A stretch of 64,000 bases of DNA from CALBZH01 sp964538515 (GTDB lineage Bacteria; Desulfobacterota; Syntrophobacteria; Syntrophobacterales; Syntrophobacteraceae): positions 20,103 through 84,102 of the forward strand of contig CAZIEW010000013.1 in the NCBI GenBank assembly GCA_964538515.1. Reading direction: 5' to 3'. Below are positions 41,474 to 50,205 of the stretch, piece after piece. The notes beneath the pieces were generated by a model that was not told where the DNA came from, did not search any database, and worked only from the letters and a program-made list of their open reading frames with translations. Every line of letters starts with the position of its first letter. Positions within the stretch are counted from its first letter, which is position 1. Both the position numbers and the translations under genes were made by a program.

Positions 41474-42994
41474 ATGAGAGGTCTGACAAATGGAATATCG
41501 GAGCGGCAAGTGAGAAGCAGACGTTGTGGCGCAAGTGCTTGTCTGGTTGTGACAATTGGTTTGGTCAGCCTGTTTTATCCCTGGCGTCTTTGCGCGGACA
41601 TGGGTGCCGTTCACGTGAGCAGCGCTGATGTGCGCGTTTCGGAGCCGGCGCAAAAAGCGATCGTCCTGCACAATGGTGCCGAGGAGGTGTTGATTCTTGA
41701 AACCGACCTAAAGGCGTCAAAACAGACTGAGATTGTCCGGTTCATTCCCTTCCCTTCGGAGCCCAAGGTGAGCCTGGCCCCTGAAAACGCAATCCAGGAA
41801 GTGGGCAAGCTGGTGCAGGCCAAAAAGCTTCAGTACATCATGTATTTTCAGACCAAAGGCGGAAGTCCGAGCACTCAGAGTCAACCGGTCGCCGAGGTTC
41901 TCTCCAGAGCTAAGCTCGGCGCGCACGACGTCACCGTTGTGAAGATCAATGACGCCCAGCACTTCAAAAGCTGGGTCCGAGATTTCTTCAAGGCAAGGAA
42001 ACAGCTCCAAAAGGGGCCCGAACTGGAGCACGTTGCTCAGGTGGCCCGGGATTACGTCAAGGACGGAATTCCATTCTTCGTCTTCGATTGTGTCACGATC
42101 GACAACAGCGACAAGTCCGTCGCGCCAGTCGCGTTTCAGTTCCAGAGCAAAAAGCTCTATTATCCCCTCAGGACCAGCAACACCATTGGCGGCAAGGGAG
42201 AGGTGCAGCTCTTTTTCGCTGCCATCGATTGTGTCCGCCAGCCATTCAACAACGGATACCAGGTGCACCTTCCCGGCAGCGACGAGGTTTCGCCGTTTCT
42301 TTTCAGCAACCTTGCCGAGGTGAAGCCGGAGGAGCTCGCCTCCATCTATCCGGGTGCCGGGGCTTTTTTTGACGGCAAGAGGATTTTCCTGCAGTCGGCC
42401 GGCTATTCCGGTGCGCTGCATTTCGAGCGGGACTTGAGCACGTTTATGCTCACCCATTACGACCCGAGTCTGTATGACATCAGCGGGGCTGTCCAGACTT
42501 CGGCATTCGACCCAACCGAAGTGCTGACCGGTTTGGACCCGAACAGGCTTCGCAGGCCGAATCCGATCTGGAATGCCGAGATGCTCGAAAGACAGCGGCA
42601 CAAGATTGTCGACTCTCTCACCAACGGGGCTGTCACCCTCAGTGCGGCAGGCAGGCAAGTCCAATTGGCGGACGGCACCTTTAGGGATGGCTCGCTCCAG
42701 GCTGAGACCGAGAGGCTGGCCATTGGCGATCTGAACGGCGATATTTTTCCCGATGCGGCCATGATAACCAGGACAATCAGGCAGAGCGGGGACACCTGCG
42801 AGTTGACCGTCTTTGCCGGGAAGGAGGTTGCCATCTATGAGGAGCCAGCGCTGGAGGCTGCCGGCTCGATTTTGATTCCGTCATGCGAGGCTGCGGATTT
42901 TCGAATCGTGGACAAGAAGATCAAAATAGTCGGGAAAGCTGGTATTGAGGCTGCCTATAGCCTCATCGACTCGAAGCTCACACCCGCTAAGTGA
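41474..42994 (+). CDS. Secreted DUF2330-like protein
   Basis: A 506-aa exported protein with an N-terminal hydrophobic segment (~24-42), probably cleaved after LCA. Immediately after it, DMGAVHVSSADVRVSEPAQK and IVLHNGAEEVLILETDL resemble the N-terminus of DUF2330 proteins, which have a conserved beta-rich start after the signal peptide. The C-terminal ~130 residues carry a GDLNGDIFPDAAMITRTI calcium-loop-like FG-GAP motif. No enzymatic motif is visible. It is followed by two further small exported proteins, forming a possible secreted set. Confidence 0.55.
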   Translation: MRGLTNGISERQVRSRRCGASACLVVTIGLVSLFYPWRLCADMGAVHVSSADVRVSEPAQKAIVLHNGAEEVLILETDLKASKQTEIVRFIPFPSEPKVSLAPENAIQEVGKLVQAKKLQYIMYFQTKGGSPSTQSQPVAEVLSRAKLGAHDVTVVKINDAQHFKSWVRDFFKARKQLQKGPELEHVAQVARDYVKDGIPFFVFDCVTIDNSDKSVAPVAFQFQSKKLYYPLRTSNTIGGKGEVQLFFAAIDCVRQPFNNGYQVHLPGSDEVSPFLFSNLAEVKPEELASIYPGAGAFFDGKRIFLQSAGYSGALHFERDLSTFMLTHYDPSLYDISGAVQTSAFDPTEVLTGLDPNRLRRPNPIWNAEMLERQRHKIVDSLTNGAVTLSAAGRQVQLADGTFRDGSLQAETERLAIGDLNGDIFPDAAMITRTIRQSGDTCELTVFAGKEVAIYEEPALEAAGSILIPSCEAADFRIVDKKIKIVGKAGIEAAYSLIDSKLTPAK

Positions 42995-43001
42995 GGCATC
43001 C

Positions 43002-43334
43002 ATGAACATTGTCGCCATGTTGCTCGCCGTTGTGACGATTTCTGCTGCCATGCCGGCTCAGGCTCAACAGGTTGAGCCCATCTATGGGATTTCGACCGAT
43101 GCCAAGGCGAAGACACTGACGGTGGTCTTTGTCAGCACCGGCTGCAGCGACAAAAGTTATTTCAGTTTTGGCTTGGAAAACGATGTACTCACATTCAAGC
43201 GACTGCAGCGCGATGCCTGCAAGGCGATGCCCATGCGTCATCCCATCACTTATTCGTTGGAAGAGCTGGGGATTGACCCCCAAAAGCCATTTCGCATCGG
43301 AAACCCGATCGTCTATTCCCAGTACCTGTTCTGA
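43002..43334 (+). CDS. Small exported protein of unknown function
   Basis: 110 aa from ATG 43002, with a signal peptide (MNIVAMLLAVVTISAAMPAQ, cleavage at AQA/QQ). The mature part has two cysteines (GCSDKSYF and RDACKAM) that could form a disulfide, and no recognisable domain. It starts 7 bases after the preceding exported protein and 55 bases before the next one, so the three are probably co-transcribed. Confidence 0.65.
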   Translation: MNIVAMLLAVVTISAAMPAQAQQVEPIYGISTDAKAKTLTVVFVSTGCSDKSYFSFGLENDVLTFKRLQRDACKAMPMRHPITYSLEELGIDPQKPFRIGNPIVYSQYLF

Positions 43335-43389
43335 TGATTTGACGTCTGCTCCAAGCTGGCGAGAGAACGACGAGGAAGAAGAGGCCTTT

Positions 43390-43929
43390 ATGAAATCCGT
43401 GTTTAAAGTCCTGGGTGTCTTGATGGTCGTGTTGGTCTGTCTGAACTCGCCGGTGTCGGAGTGCTTTGGCAAAGACAAGGTCGCTGCCGCTGGGACAGCA
43501 TCGGCGACGGACGCCACGATGGAATGGGAAGGCAGTGAATCAAAACAGGCCGCCCCCTTTATCGGGGTCATTACGACTGAGACGGAATGGAATTCCCTTT
43601 GGGAGCGGGCTTTTGGCAAGCAAGCCCCTCAGGTCGATTTCAGGACATCGGCGGTCGCCTCTGTGTTCCTGGGCCACTATCCCGGCTGGTGGTACACGAT
43701 CAAGATCACGGAACCCTACGTGGAAGCCAATTCCGTCATCATCCCGTATGAAATTGTCTCCTTGGTTGTTGAGCCACAGGGAGCGTCACGGTTTGGGGAG
43801 CAGGGAAGCAAGGGTCAGTATCGGATGAGGACGGTGGAAAAGAAGGCCGGGTGTGACTTTGAGATGAAAGAGCTTGGAGCCCCGCAGGTCCCCATTCGGG
43901 GGCCGGTTCCAACCTTATTCGACCAGTAA
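43390..43929 (+). CDS. Exported protein of unknown function
   Basis: 179 aa from ATG 43390, with GAGGAAGAAGAGG upstream. Residues ~1-27 are a signal peptide. The mature part is a small beta-rich domain (FIGVITTETEWNSLWERAF, VASVFLGHYPGWWYTIKI) of the kind seen in protease-complex-like PrcB domains, but I would not assign it firmly. It may work with the two preceding exported proteins. The same frame is open beyond the TAA and contains the 38-aa candidate at 43993. Confidence 0.6.
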   Translation: MKSVFKVLGVLMVVLVCLNSPVSECFGKDKVAAAGTASATDATMEWEGSESKQAAPFIGVITTETEWNSLWERAFGKQAPQVDFRTSAVASVFLGHYPGWWYTIKITEPYVEANSVIIPYEIVSLVVEPQGASRFGEQGSKGQYRMRTVEKKAGCDFEMKELGAPQVPIRGPVPTLFDQ

Positions 43930-43992
43930 ACATGCAATCCGGTCGGGGACCGGACACGCCACCCGGAGGCCAAAAGACCAACCTCGCTTGGC

Positions 43993-44109
43993 ATGGGTGG
44001 TTTTGCCGACGCCTCAACCGGGAGCGCGTTGGGGGATGCCTTCTCGAGAGGCGGCGCCGATATTCCGGCGATCATGCGGATTCGAAATGGCATGAAAATT
44101 GGTAGTTGA
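43993..44109 (+). CDS. Possible 38-aa peptide upstream of the RiPP cluster
   Basis: ATG 43993 to TGA 44107-44109 encodes a Gly/Ala-rich peptide (MGGFADASTGSALGDAFSRG, then GADIPAIMRIRNGMKIGS). It lies just upstream of the protease-precursor operon and in the same frame as the preceding gene. No ribosome-binding site is evident. It could be a third short precursor-like peptide, a relic, or chance. The bases from 44110 to 44163 hold an AAGGGAAGGAG site for the next gene. Confidence 0.25.
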   Translation: MGGFADASTGSALGDAFSRGGADIPAIMRIRNGMKIGS

Positions 44110-44163
44110 AGGCCAACTGTGATTTTAAGGGAAGGAGCTCACTGATCTCCGGGTTTGCGGTTG

Positions 44164-45027
44164 ATGACATTTATTGCCGAGGATGGTGACCACGTCTGGA
44201 TGCGAATCGTAAATCCCGAACTGACCCTTGATTGGCTGCTTTCATCCTATACCGGGCTAGGCGTGGAGGTTGCGCTGGTCGATAGCGGTGTGCACCCCGG
44301 TCACCCTGCCTTATTCGGCAAGATCAGCCGCGCGCTCGTGGCGGGCAGCCTTCGCAATGGGCACGTTCTCATTCACGACGTCCCCTTGGAGCTGGCAGAG
44401 GATGAATGCGGCCACGGCACCGCCGCGGCTGGATTGATCACCGGCATCGCTCCGGCCGCCCGGATTGTCAGCATTCAGATCCTGAACGGGAACCGAACGT
44501 GCTCGAGCCAGGCTCTGAACGCCGCCCTGCATTGGGCAGTCGATAAGGGAATTCGGCTTATCTATGTGGGGGTGAGCACCCGGTCGGAGGCGAGTGCGGC
44601 CGAAATCAAACGGGTTTGCGAGCTGGCTTATCGGCAGAATGCCATTTTGGTGGCACCCTTGGAGAACTCGGGGCATATGAGTTACCCGGCTGCTTTTCCT
44701 TCTGTGATCGGCGTGGACTGCGGGACTTTCGAAAGCGTTTACGACATCCAGTATCGAAAGGGCTCGCAGGTGGAATACGTGGCGCATGGGATGCGAATCC
44801 CTGCCCCCACATCCTCGGGAGAGACTGTGAGGGTTTCCGGTACAAGCTTTGCCTCCGCGAACGTTACCGGCTTAATAGCCTTGCTTCTCGAAGCGTTCCC
44901 CGGTATTTCGGTTTTTGAGGTAAAAACCATCTTGAAAGCGATTTCCAAGAATGTCGATGGCGAGACCAAGCTCGTTGAAACGGGAACTTCAACCAATGGA
45001 GGAGCTACCCATGGCAAAATTCCGTGA
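44164..45027 (+). CDS. Cytosolic subtilisin-like (S8) protease of the peptide cluster
   Basis: 287 aa from ATG 44164 (TTG 44155 is the other candidate). The S8 triad is complete: Asp40 in VALVDSGVHPGHP, His84 in DECGHGTAAAG and Ser228 in SGTSFASANVTG, with oxyanion Asn168 in PLENSG. No signal or propeptide is present, so it acts in the cytosol. Its last 17 bases overlap the first precursor gene, which argues that it processes that peptide, as subtilisin-like leader peptidases do in other RiPP pathways. Confidence 0.88.
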   Translation: MTFIAEDGDHVWMRIVNPELTLDWLLSSYTGLGVEVALVDSGVHPGHPALFGKISRALVAGSLRNGHVLIHDVPLELAEDECGHGTAAAGLITGIAPAARIVSIQILNGNRTCSSQALNAALHWAVDKGIRLIYVGVSTRSEASAAEIKRVCELAYRQNAILVAPLENSGHMSYPAAFPSVIGVDCGTFESVYDIQYRKGSQVEYVAHGMRIPAPTSSGETVRVSGTSFASANVTGLIALLLEAFPGISVFEVKTILKAISKNVDGETKLVETGTSTNGGATHGKIP

Positions 45028-45295
45028 TCTGAAAGGCGGTTTCTTTTCAATCCCGGAGGACGTCCTCGAAATGTACCGGATATCCCCCGATGAGCTGGTA
45101 GCCCGGCTGAAGACGGAGCAAGTGAGCGGGACGGAAATTGGAGAAGCCGATCCCTCTCCTCGGACCGTTACTGGATCCCCCCGCATTATCGTGAACCAGT
45201 TCTTCACGCCGGTGAAGGACCCCAACATCCAATTCGAAAGCCGTAATGATTTTGCCGCTCAATATACCTATCCCAATGCCTGGGGCGGCAAATAA
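45011..45295 (+). CDS. Candidate RiPP precursor peptide 1
   Basis: 94 aa from ATG 45011, preceded by GGAGGAG inside the protease gene. The N-terminal leader starts MAKFRDLKGGFFSIPEDVLE and continues MYRISPDEL. A variable spacer follows, then VNQFFTPV and the C-terminus NDFAAQYTYPNAWGGK. The leader and tail are shared with the next peptide, whereas the spacer is not: the pattern of precursors whose leader is recognised by shared enzymes. There is no cysteine, so thioether or lanthionine chemistry is unlikely. The aromatic/Asn/Pro-rich tail is the likely modified core. Confidence 0.75.
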   Translation: MAKFRDLKGGFFSIPEDVLEMYRISPDELVARLKTEQVSGTEIGEADPSPRTVTGSPRIIVNQFFTPVKDPNIQFESRNDFAAQYTYPNAWGGK

Positions 45296-45312
45296 GGAAA
45301 GGAGTCAGTCCA

Positions 45313-45573
45313 ATGGCCATCTTTCGCGATCTCAAAGGCGGTTTCTTCTCGATCCCTGATTCGGAGCTGGAAAAATACCGGATATCACCCGCCGACGTTG
45401 CAAACTGCCGTCAGGCTTCCAGTGCCCCCAGCGGCGCTGGCGGTGAGCCGCAGACCATTGTCGTGAATCAGTTCTTTGCCCCCTTCGATCAGGCTTCTGA
45501 CATGCAGGGTCAATGTTGTAACGATTTTGCCGCCCAGTATACCTATCCCAACGCCTGGGGTGGGGTTAAGTAA
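45313..45573 (+). CDS. Candidate RiPP precursor peptide 2
   Basis: 86 aa from ATG 45313 (AAGGAAAGGAG 9 bases upstream), 17 bases after precursor 1. The leader FRDLKGGFFSIPDSELEKY and RISPADV, a shorter Ser/Gly-rich spacer, VNQFFAPF and the tail NDFAAQYTYPNAWGGVK align with precursor 1. Here three Cys occur, one in the spacer and a CC pair just before the tail. Duplication with conserved ends and divergent middle supports selection on leader and core. Confidence 0.75.
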   Translation: MAIFRDLKGGFFSIPDSELEKYRISPADVANCRQASSAPSGAGGEPQTIVVNQFFAPFDQASDMQGQCCNDFAAQYTYPNAWGGVK

Positions 45574-45596
45574 GCCCTAACAGGGGTGGTAATGCC

Positions 45597-46655
45597 TTGG
45601 CCAAGGTAACAGAGGACGTCCGTCAAACAGGTCTCGAGGGAGCTGCCCCAAGCCTGAAGCCCGTTATGGTCTACCTGGCAAACGGGAGCACCCCCGAGAG
45701 CCTGATCGCTCTCCATGCGATGCTGTCGTTTCATGAACAATGTGCGTTTGTCGTTTACGGAGGGGATTTTTCCGCCCTGCTGTCACGCTATCTTGCCAAC
45801 CCGTTTGTGAAACCGCCGTGGTCCACTCATCCATTGGTATTCCGCGATTTGGCTGAGGCTCGAGCTCGTTTCGAAACGACCCAGGTCGGCGGCATCATTG
45901 TCCAAGCGTCCAACAGCTCCGATCTTCGGTGGAGGCATGACGTATGCGCTGCCCTCGACCTGCTGGAGGGCACGCCGCCCGTTTACCTGGACATGGCCGA
46001 TGAAGCGGGAAAATGCGACGGTCTTGCCTCCGCGTCATGCAGGTATTTGAAGGGTGCGATCTACAGGGAGTTTCCTCTCGGGGGCACGGTGGAGCCTGCC
46101 CCCTATTTGCATTGGGGCTTATCGGCCACAGGACCGGCTTCGGCCGAGCATGCGCTTCCCAGACCGATCGATGTCTGTTTCTTGGGATCTCAAACCACGC
46201 ACGCGTCGAGAAAGGCGATTGTGCGACTGCTCGAAGACTGGTCCGGGAGGCATGCTGAAACGGTGAAAGTCGCCCTCTATGTTTCCGAGCCAGGTGATCT
46301 CGATCGCCCGAGTCAGGCAGAGTATGTCGAGATTCTCCGGCAATCGAAGATCTGCATCGACCTGTGGGGGCATGCCGCGCAAACCAGGAGGCTCTATGAA
46401 GGGTTGATGGCGGGCTGCCTGGTCCTTTCGCAATCGCCGAGATGGCTCCCCAACGCGTGGACGCCGATAGCGAATGAGCATTTCGGCACCTTTGGCTCAG
46501 GCATGGAGCTGGCTCGGCAGCTGGAATTCTTTCTGGAGCATGAAGGCGCAAGGAGCCAGATCGCTTCCAACGGCAATTTCTGGGTGAACAGGACGTTTGC
46601 CGCGCCCTCGATTGGCGCCTGGCTTTACATGCAGGCGACCGGCTGCGCTTGTTAG
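45597..46655 (+). CDS. CgeB-like glycosyltransferase
   Basis: 352 aa from TTG 45597 (GGGGTGGT upstream; the ATG at 45592 hits a stop at once). The C-terminal part, RRLYEGLMAGCLVLSQSPRW then a TFGS stretch and LEFFLEHE, is the sugar-nucleotide-binding end typical of CgeB/GT1-type spore-coat or maturation glycosyltransferases. DVCFLGSQTTHASRK begins that Rossmann half. It starts 23 bases after precursor 2. It may glycosylate the mature peptide, which would be unusual in combination with radical SAM enzymes. Confidence 0.7.
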   Translation: MAKVTEDVRQTGLEGAAPSLKPVMVYLANGSTPESLIALHAMLSFHEQCAFVVYGGDFSALLSRYLANPFVKPPWSTHPLVFRDLAEARARFETTQVGGIIVQASNSSDLRWRHDVCAALDLLEGTPPVYLDMADEAGKCDGLASASCRYLKGAIYREFPLGGTVEPAPYLHWGLSATGPASAEHALPRPIDVCFLGSQTTHASRKAIVRLLEDWSGRHAETVKVALYVSEPGDLDRPSQAEYVEILRQSKICIDLWGHAAQTRRLYEGLMAGCLVLSQSPRWLPNAWTPIANEHFGTFGSGMELARQLEFFLEHEGARSQIASNGNFWVNRTFAAPSIGAWLYMQATGCAC

Positions 46656-46706
46656 GCGTCGATACGAAAGGAGCGGGGGAGAATAGCTCAAGACAGACCA
46701 AACCGT

Positions 46707-47678
46707 ATGAGTAAACCTGCTGGAATCCTCAAACTTCTCGATACGTGCCGGAACCGTTGCCTGTTTTGTGCTGAAACCTCCTCAACAGACTCCGGGCTCT
46801 CGCTGACCGATGCACGCGCCCTATTGGAGCGGATGAGATCGGACGGCGCCGACGCTCTTGTCTTTTCAGGCGGTGAGCCCACCGGTTATCGAGGGTTGGA
46901 GGATTTGATCGCTCATGCGAAGGACATTGGCTATGGGCGCGTCACGGTCTTTTCCAACGGTCGTCGCATGCGGGATGACAAGTACACGGATGCGCTGGCC
47001 AAAGCAGGTCTGGATGCGGCCCTGGTCAGCGTTCACGGACCGGATGCCCCGACACACGAGTCGGTTGTGGGAGTGGGAAAAGCCTTCGAGGAATCCCTTC
47101 AGGGAGTTGACAACTTGTTGAGCCACGGGATTGAAGTCTTGATCAACACCGTGGTGTCAGCGGTCAATTACCAGAGGCTGGAAGACCATGTTGACTTCAT
47201 CGCGACCCGGTTTTCCGCTCGCGTCCGCCTGCAGCTCAGCGACCTCTTCACAACCACCCGTGTCTTGATGAGCCCGGAGCTCCATGCTCCCTATCGGAAG
47301 CTGAAGCCCTGGCTGGAAAAGGCATTGATCAGGGCGACATGCCTCAACTTGCCCTGTTGCACGTCTCTTTTCCCGTTATGCGTTCTGGATCCTTTTTTCA
47401 TGGACGCACTCGAGCTGCGAGAAGAAGAACGGGAGACACTGATAGCAGGCGAAGGCGGCGGACCGAATCGGAGAAAGCCGAAATTCGAATTCCATCGCTA
47501 TTATCTCGATCTTTGCCGGAGATGCTCTCTCCGCCGGGTCTGTCCCGGCATACCGAGGAGCCATCACCTAAGCGAAAAGGACCGTGTGCTTTTCAGACCT
47601 TTTGCCCATCTGGATCCCGAAGGCTGCCTTGCCGCGAATCGGAAGAGAGATTGCAGACCCAAGCCATTCGGGGAGTGA
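46707..47678 (+). CDS. Radical SAM enzyme with Cys-rich C-terminus (SPASM-like), 1
   Basis: 323 aa. The [4Fe-4S] motif is C14RNRC18LFC21, followed by the SAM-binding VFSGGEPTGYRGLEDLI. The C-terminus has CCTSLFPLC and DLCRRCSLRRVCPG, a SPASM/twitch-like auxiliary cluster region. Enzymes of this type install cross-links or other backbone changes in peptides. It lies 51 bases after the glycosyltransferase and 11 bases before the second such enzyme. Confidence 0.85.
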   Translation: MSKPAGILKLLDTCRNRCLFCAETSSTDSGLSLTDARALLERMRSDGADALVFSGGEPTGYRGLEDLIAHAKDIGYGRVTVFSNGRRMRDDKYTDALAKAGLDAALVSVHGPDAPTHESVVGVGKAFEESLQGVDNLLSHGIEVLINTVVSAVNYQRLEDHVDFIATRFSARVRLQLSDLFTTTRVLMSPELHAPYRKLKPWLEKALIRATCLNLPCCTSLFPLCVLDPFFMDALELREEERETLIAGEGGGPNRRKPKFEFHRYYLDLCRRCSLRRVCPGIPRSHHLSEKDRVLFRPFAHLDPEGCLAANRKRDCRPKPFGE

Positions 47679-47689
47679 ATGAAACGGGA

Positions 47690-48649
47690 ATGATCGTCAC
47701 ATTTGCCGTCACGTATGAGTGCTCCAAGGGATGCAGCTATTGTTTTCAGCGCTCTGAGCGCGCCTTTCGACTTCCGGACATGCGGCTGGAGGCCTTTACG
47801 CGGGCGCTTCAGTGGCTTCGTCGCGCCGGTCACCGTGAGATCAAGATCACCGGCGGCGAGCCGACCCAGCATCCTCAATTTGCCGGGTTTTGGCAAGTGG
47901 CCCGAGAGCTCGGATTTCGGGTCGTGCTCATGACCAACGGATCGTTTGATTTTGGTCTCCTTCCCGATATCGGTCTACTGGCCGGTGCCTTCGTTCACCT
48001 GCGGCCGAACCCGCACGAAGACATGGCGCTTGCATCCGTTGATCTCCTTCAAAACGCGGGGGTGCCGGTCGTCCTATCCTATACGATCACCAGACCGGGT
48101 ACCTTGCCGGACAGGGTGCGACTGGCGGCCTCCTTACGGAAAGCTGCGCTACGAATCGACCTCGCCCGGTGGGATTTAGTCCGGTCGAACGATTACGTTC
48201 CTTTTGGCGACTACCAGCTCTACAGGGCCGAGATTCTGGAAGGAATCGCATTGGCTGCCTCTCTTGGCGTATCCGTCAACCTGGATTGTCCTCTGCCTCT
48301 CTGTATGTTTGAGGAGCAGGAGCGGGATGCTCTTCGCGCATACGGACTTCGCGGTGTCTGCACCCCTTTCCCTCTCGTGAGCCCGGATCTCTCCGTAGGC
48401 TGCTGCCCGTATCCGGGGCTGCTGCAGTCTTCCCTGCTCGATCTCCGGCCTGATTCACTCGATCTCCGGCTTCAGAATCACCCGGCCCTCGAGCAGCTCC
48501 GGTGGACACAGCCGATGCACGACAACTGTGCGACCTGCGGCTTTTGGCTTGAAAGGCAATGCCAGGGCGGATGCATCCGGGGCAAGTCGGTTCTTCCCTT
48601 GGACGCCCGCCATGCATTGCCGTTTCGAAACGCTCCAGGGAGTAAATGA
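47690..48649 (+). CDS. Radical SAM enzyme with SPASM-like domain, 2
   Basis: 319 aa from ATG 47690; GTG 47675, overlapping the previous stop, is an alternative, and the long open frame upstream is only a shadow of the preceding gene. The cluster motif is C11SKGC15SYC18, the SAM motif is KITGGEPTQHPQF, and the C-terminus (DNCATCGFWLERQCQGGC) is a SPASM-type cluster. It differs clearly from the first SPASM enzyme, so the two may act on different positions or peptides. Its stop overlaps the next start (ATGA). Confidence 0.85.
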   Translation: MIVTFAVTYECSKGCSYCFQRSERAFRLPDMRLEAFTRALQWLRRAGHREIKITGGEPTQHPQFAGFWQVARELGFRVVLMTNGSFDFGLLPDIGLLAGAFVHLRPNPHEDMALASVDLLQNAGVPVVLSYTITRPGTLPDRVRLAASLRKAALRIDLARWDLVRSNDYVPFGDYQLYRAEILEGIALAASLGVSVNLDCPLPLCMFEEQERDALRAYGLRGVCTPFPLVSPDLSVGCCPYPGLLQSSLLDLRPDSLDLRLQNHPALEQLRWTQPMHDNCATCGFWLERQCQGGCIRGKSVLPLDARHALPFRNAPGSK

Positions 48650-50196
48650 TGAAAATCGCGATCGTCTCACTGCGTCCCTCGCTTCAGAAGGGAGAAGACC
48701 CGAAGTCCAAGGTATGGACCGAGGATCTGGGGGTGAGCTGTCTCTCGGCGGTCCTGGAAAACCTTGACCATGAAACGGTCATTTTTGACCAGGCAATCGG
48801 AAATGCAACGGACAGCGAGATAGCGGACGCCGTCGTCGCATTCCAACCGGACCTCATCGGATTCACGGAAAGCAACAACACCATCCTGCGAATGCTCAAG
48901 GTGGCCGGGAGGTGCCGTAAAGCGCTGACAAACGCGGTACTCCTGCTCGGAGACATCATCCCAAGCCACTACGCCGATGATTTTGTGGAAGCCGCCATGC
49001 CTTTTGACGCGGTCTGCATCGGAGAAGGCGAGGCAACCCTCCTGGAAGTCGTGGACAAGCTCGCAAAGGGCCAGGCACTGGACGGCATTCCTGGCTTGCT
49101 GACCAATAGATCGGGCCGAACAGCCTACACACCGAGAGACAAGATCGAAGATCTCAGCGGCCTTCCCAAGGCCAAGCGCTATTTTCTGCCGTCTCGCACA
49201 GCGGAGGAAAGAAGGGACGCCGATGCCATGATCCTGGGCAGCCGGGGCTGCATCGGGGCCTGTTCGTTTTGCGGAACACGCCCCTTTGAGGATTTGGGGA
49301 AAGGGCGCGTATGGCGCGGCAGAGACCCCGTGGAAATCGTGGATGAGATGGAATCGATTGTGACCGAGTACGGCATCCGGTCATTTACATTCGTTGATAG
49401 CAACTGGATGGGCCCGCCGAGCCCGCAGAGCAGGCAAAGAATCCTCGCGTTTTGTGATGAGATTCTGAAACGCAACCTCAAGGTCTCGTTCCTTTTGTCC
49501 AGCCGACCGGATTTTTTCAGAATTCCACAAGACGCTGAGCTGCTCCTGGCACTGAAGGAAGCCGGCATACGGTCCCTGTTCATCGGCGTGGAAAACGGGT
49601 TTCGTCCAACGCTCAAGCTTTTCAACAAAGGCGGTGTCACGCCCGAGAGCATTGTGGAATGCATTGATTTTCTGCGCAGCTTCGGCGTGCTTCCACGCAT
49701 CGGCTTCATCTGCTTCCATCCCTTTGCCACTCGAGACGAACTGCTCCATAACATCGACTACCTGCACCGGATTCGCTCCGATCATCTGGTGCGAAGCTTT
49801 GCGAACAAACTGAACCTCTACTGCCACTACCCCATTTATGAACTCATCAAGAATGCCGGATTGCTGCGAAAGGTGGAGCCTCGCTGGCTTCCCCAAAAAT
49901 ATGTGACGGCTTCACGAGAGGTGGGAGAAATAGCGGATCTCGTTGAACGCATCTATCCTTCCTTCGTCCAACTCGACGGCGAAATAGACCGGCTCGAGGT
50001 TCGGTTGTGGACTTCCGGGGCGGCGGGACGGCAGGAAGCGGATCAGCTGCAGGCGGAAATTGCAGCCATCTACCGAGAATTGTTCACGGACTTTGTCAAT
50101 CTCCATGTGAGCCCTGATCGAGCCCGGGAAGCTGCCGGGAAGGCGAGGGTCGTCTGCGACCGGGTCAAGAGTGCCAGCTTTGGCATCAGGTGTTGA
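48646..50196 (+). CDS. B12-binding-domain radical SAM enzyme, 1
   Basis: 516 aa. Residues ~1-150 form a Rossmann B12-binding-like domain (IVSLRPSLQKGEDPKSKVWT, LLLGDIIPSHYADDFVE) without the classic DxHxxG. The radical SAM core follows: C202IGAC206SFC209, ESIVTEYGIRSFTFVDSNW, and IRSLFIGVENGFRPTL. Cobalamin-dependent enzymes of this class methylate unreactive carbons, among other reactions. It is coupled to the preceding gene by a 4-base overlap and is 9 bases before a paralogue. Confidence 0.85.
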   Translation: MMKIAIVSLRPSLQKGEDPKSKVWTEDLGVSCLSAVLENLDHETVIFDQAIGNATDSEIADAVVAFQPDLIGFTESNNTILRMLKVAGRCRKALTNAVLLLGDIIPSHYADDFVEAAMPFDAVCIGEGEATLLEVVDKLAKGQALDGIPGLLTNRSGRTAYTPRDKIEDLSGLPKAKRYFLPSRTAEERRDADAMILGSRGCIGACSFCGTRPFEDLGKGRVWRGRDPVEIVDEMESIVTEYGIRSFTFVDSNWMGPPSPQSRQRILAFCDEILKRNLKVSFLLSSRPDFFRIPQDAELLLALKEAGIRSLFIGVENGFRPTLKLFNKGGVTPESIVECIDFLRSFGVLPRIGFICFHPFATRDELLHNIDYLHRIRSDHLVRSFANKLNLYCHYPIYELIKNAGLLRKVEPRWLPQKYVTASREVGEIADLVERIYPSFVQLDGEIDRLEVRLWTSGAAGRQEADQLQAEIAAIYRELFTDFVNLHVSPDRAREAAGKARVVCDRVKSASFGIRC

Positions 50197-50205
50197 AACA
50201 GGCAG

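Noticed and set aside
47339..47690. N-terminal extension of the second SPASM-like radical SAM protein
   Set aside because: It is the +1 frame of the preceding gene's end; the real enzyme starts at or just before ATG 47690, where the CxxxCxxC motif follows within 11 residues.
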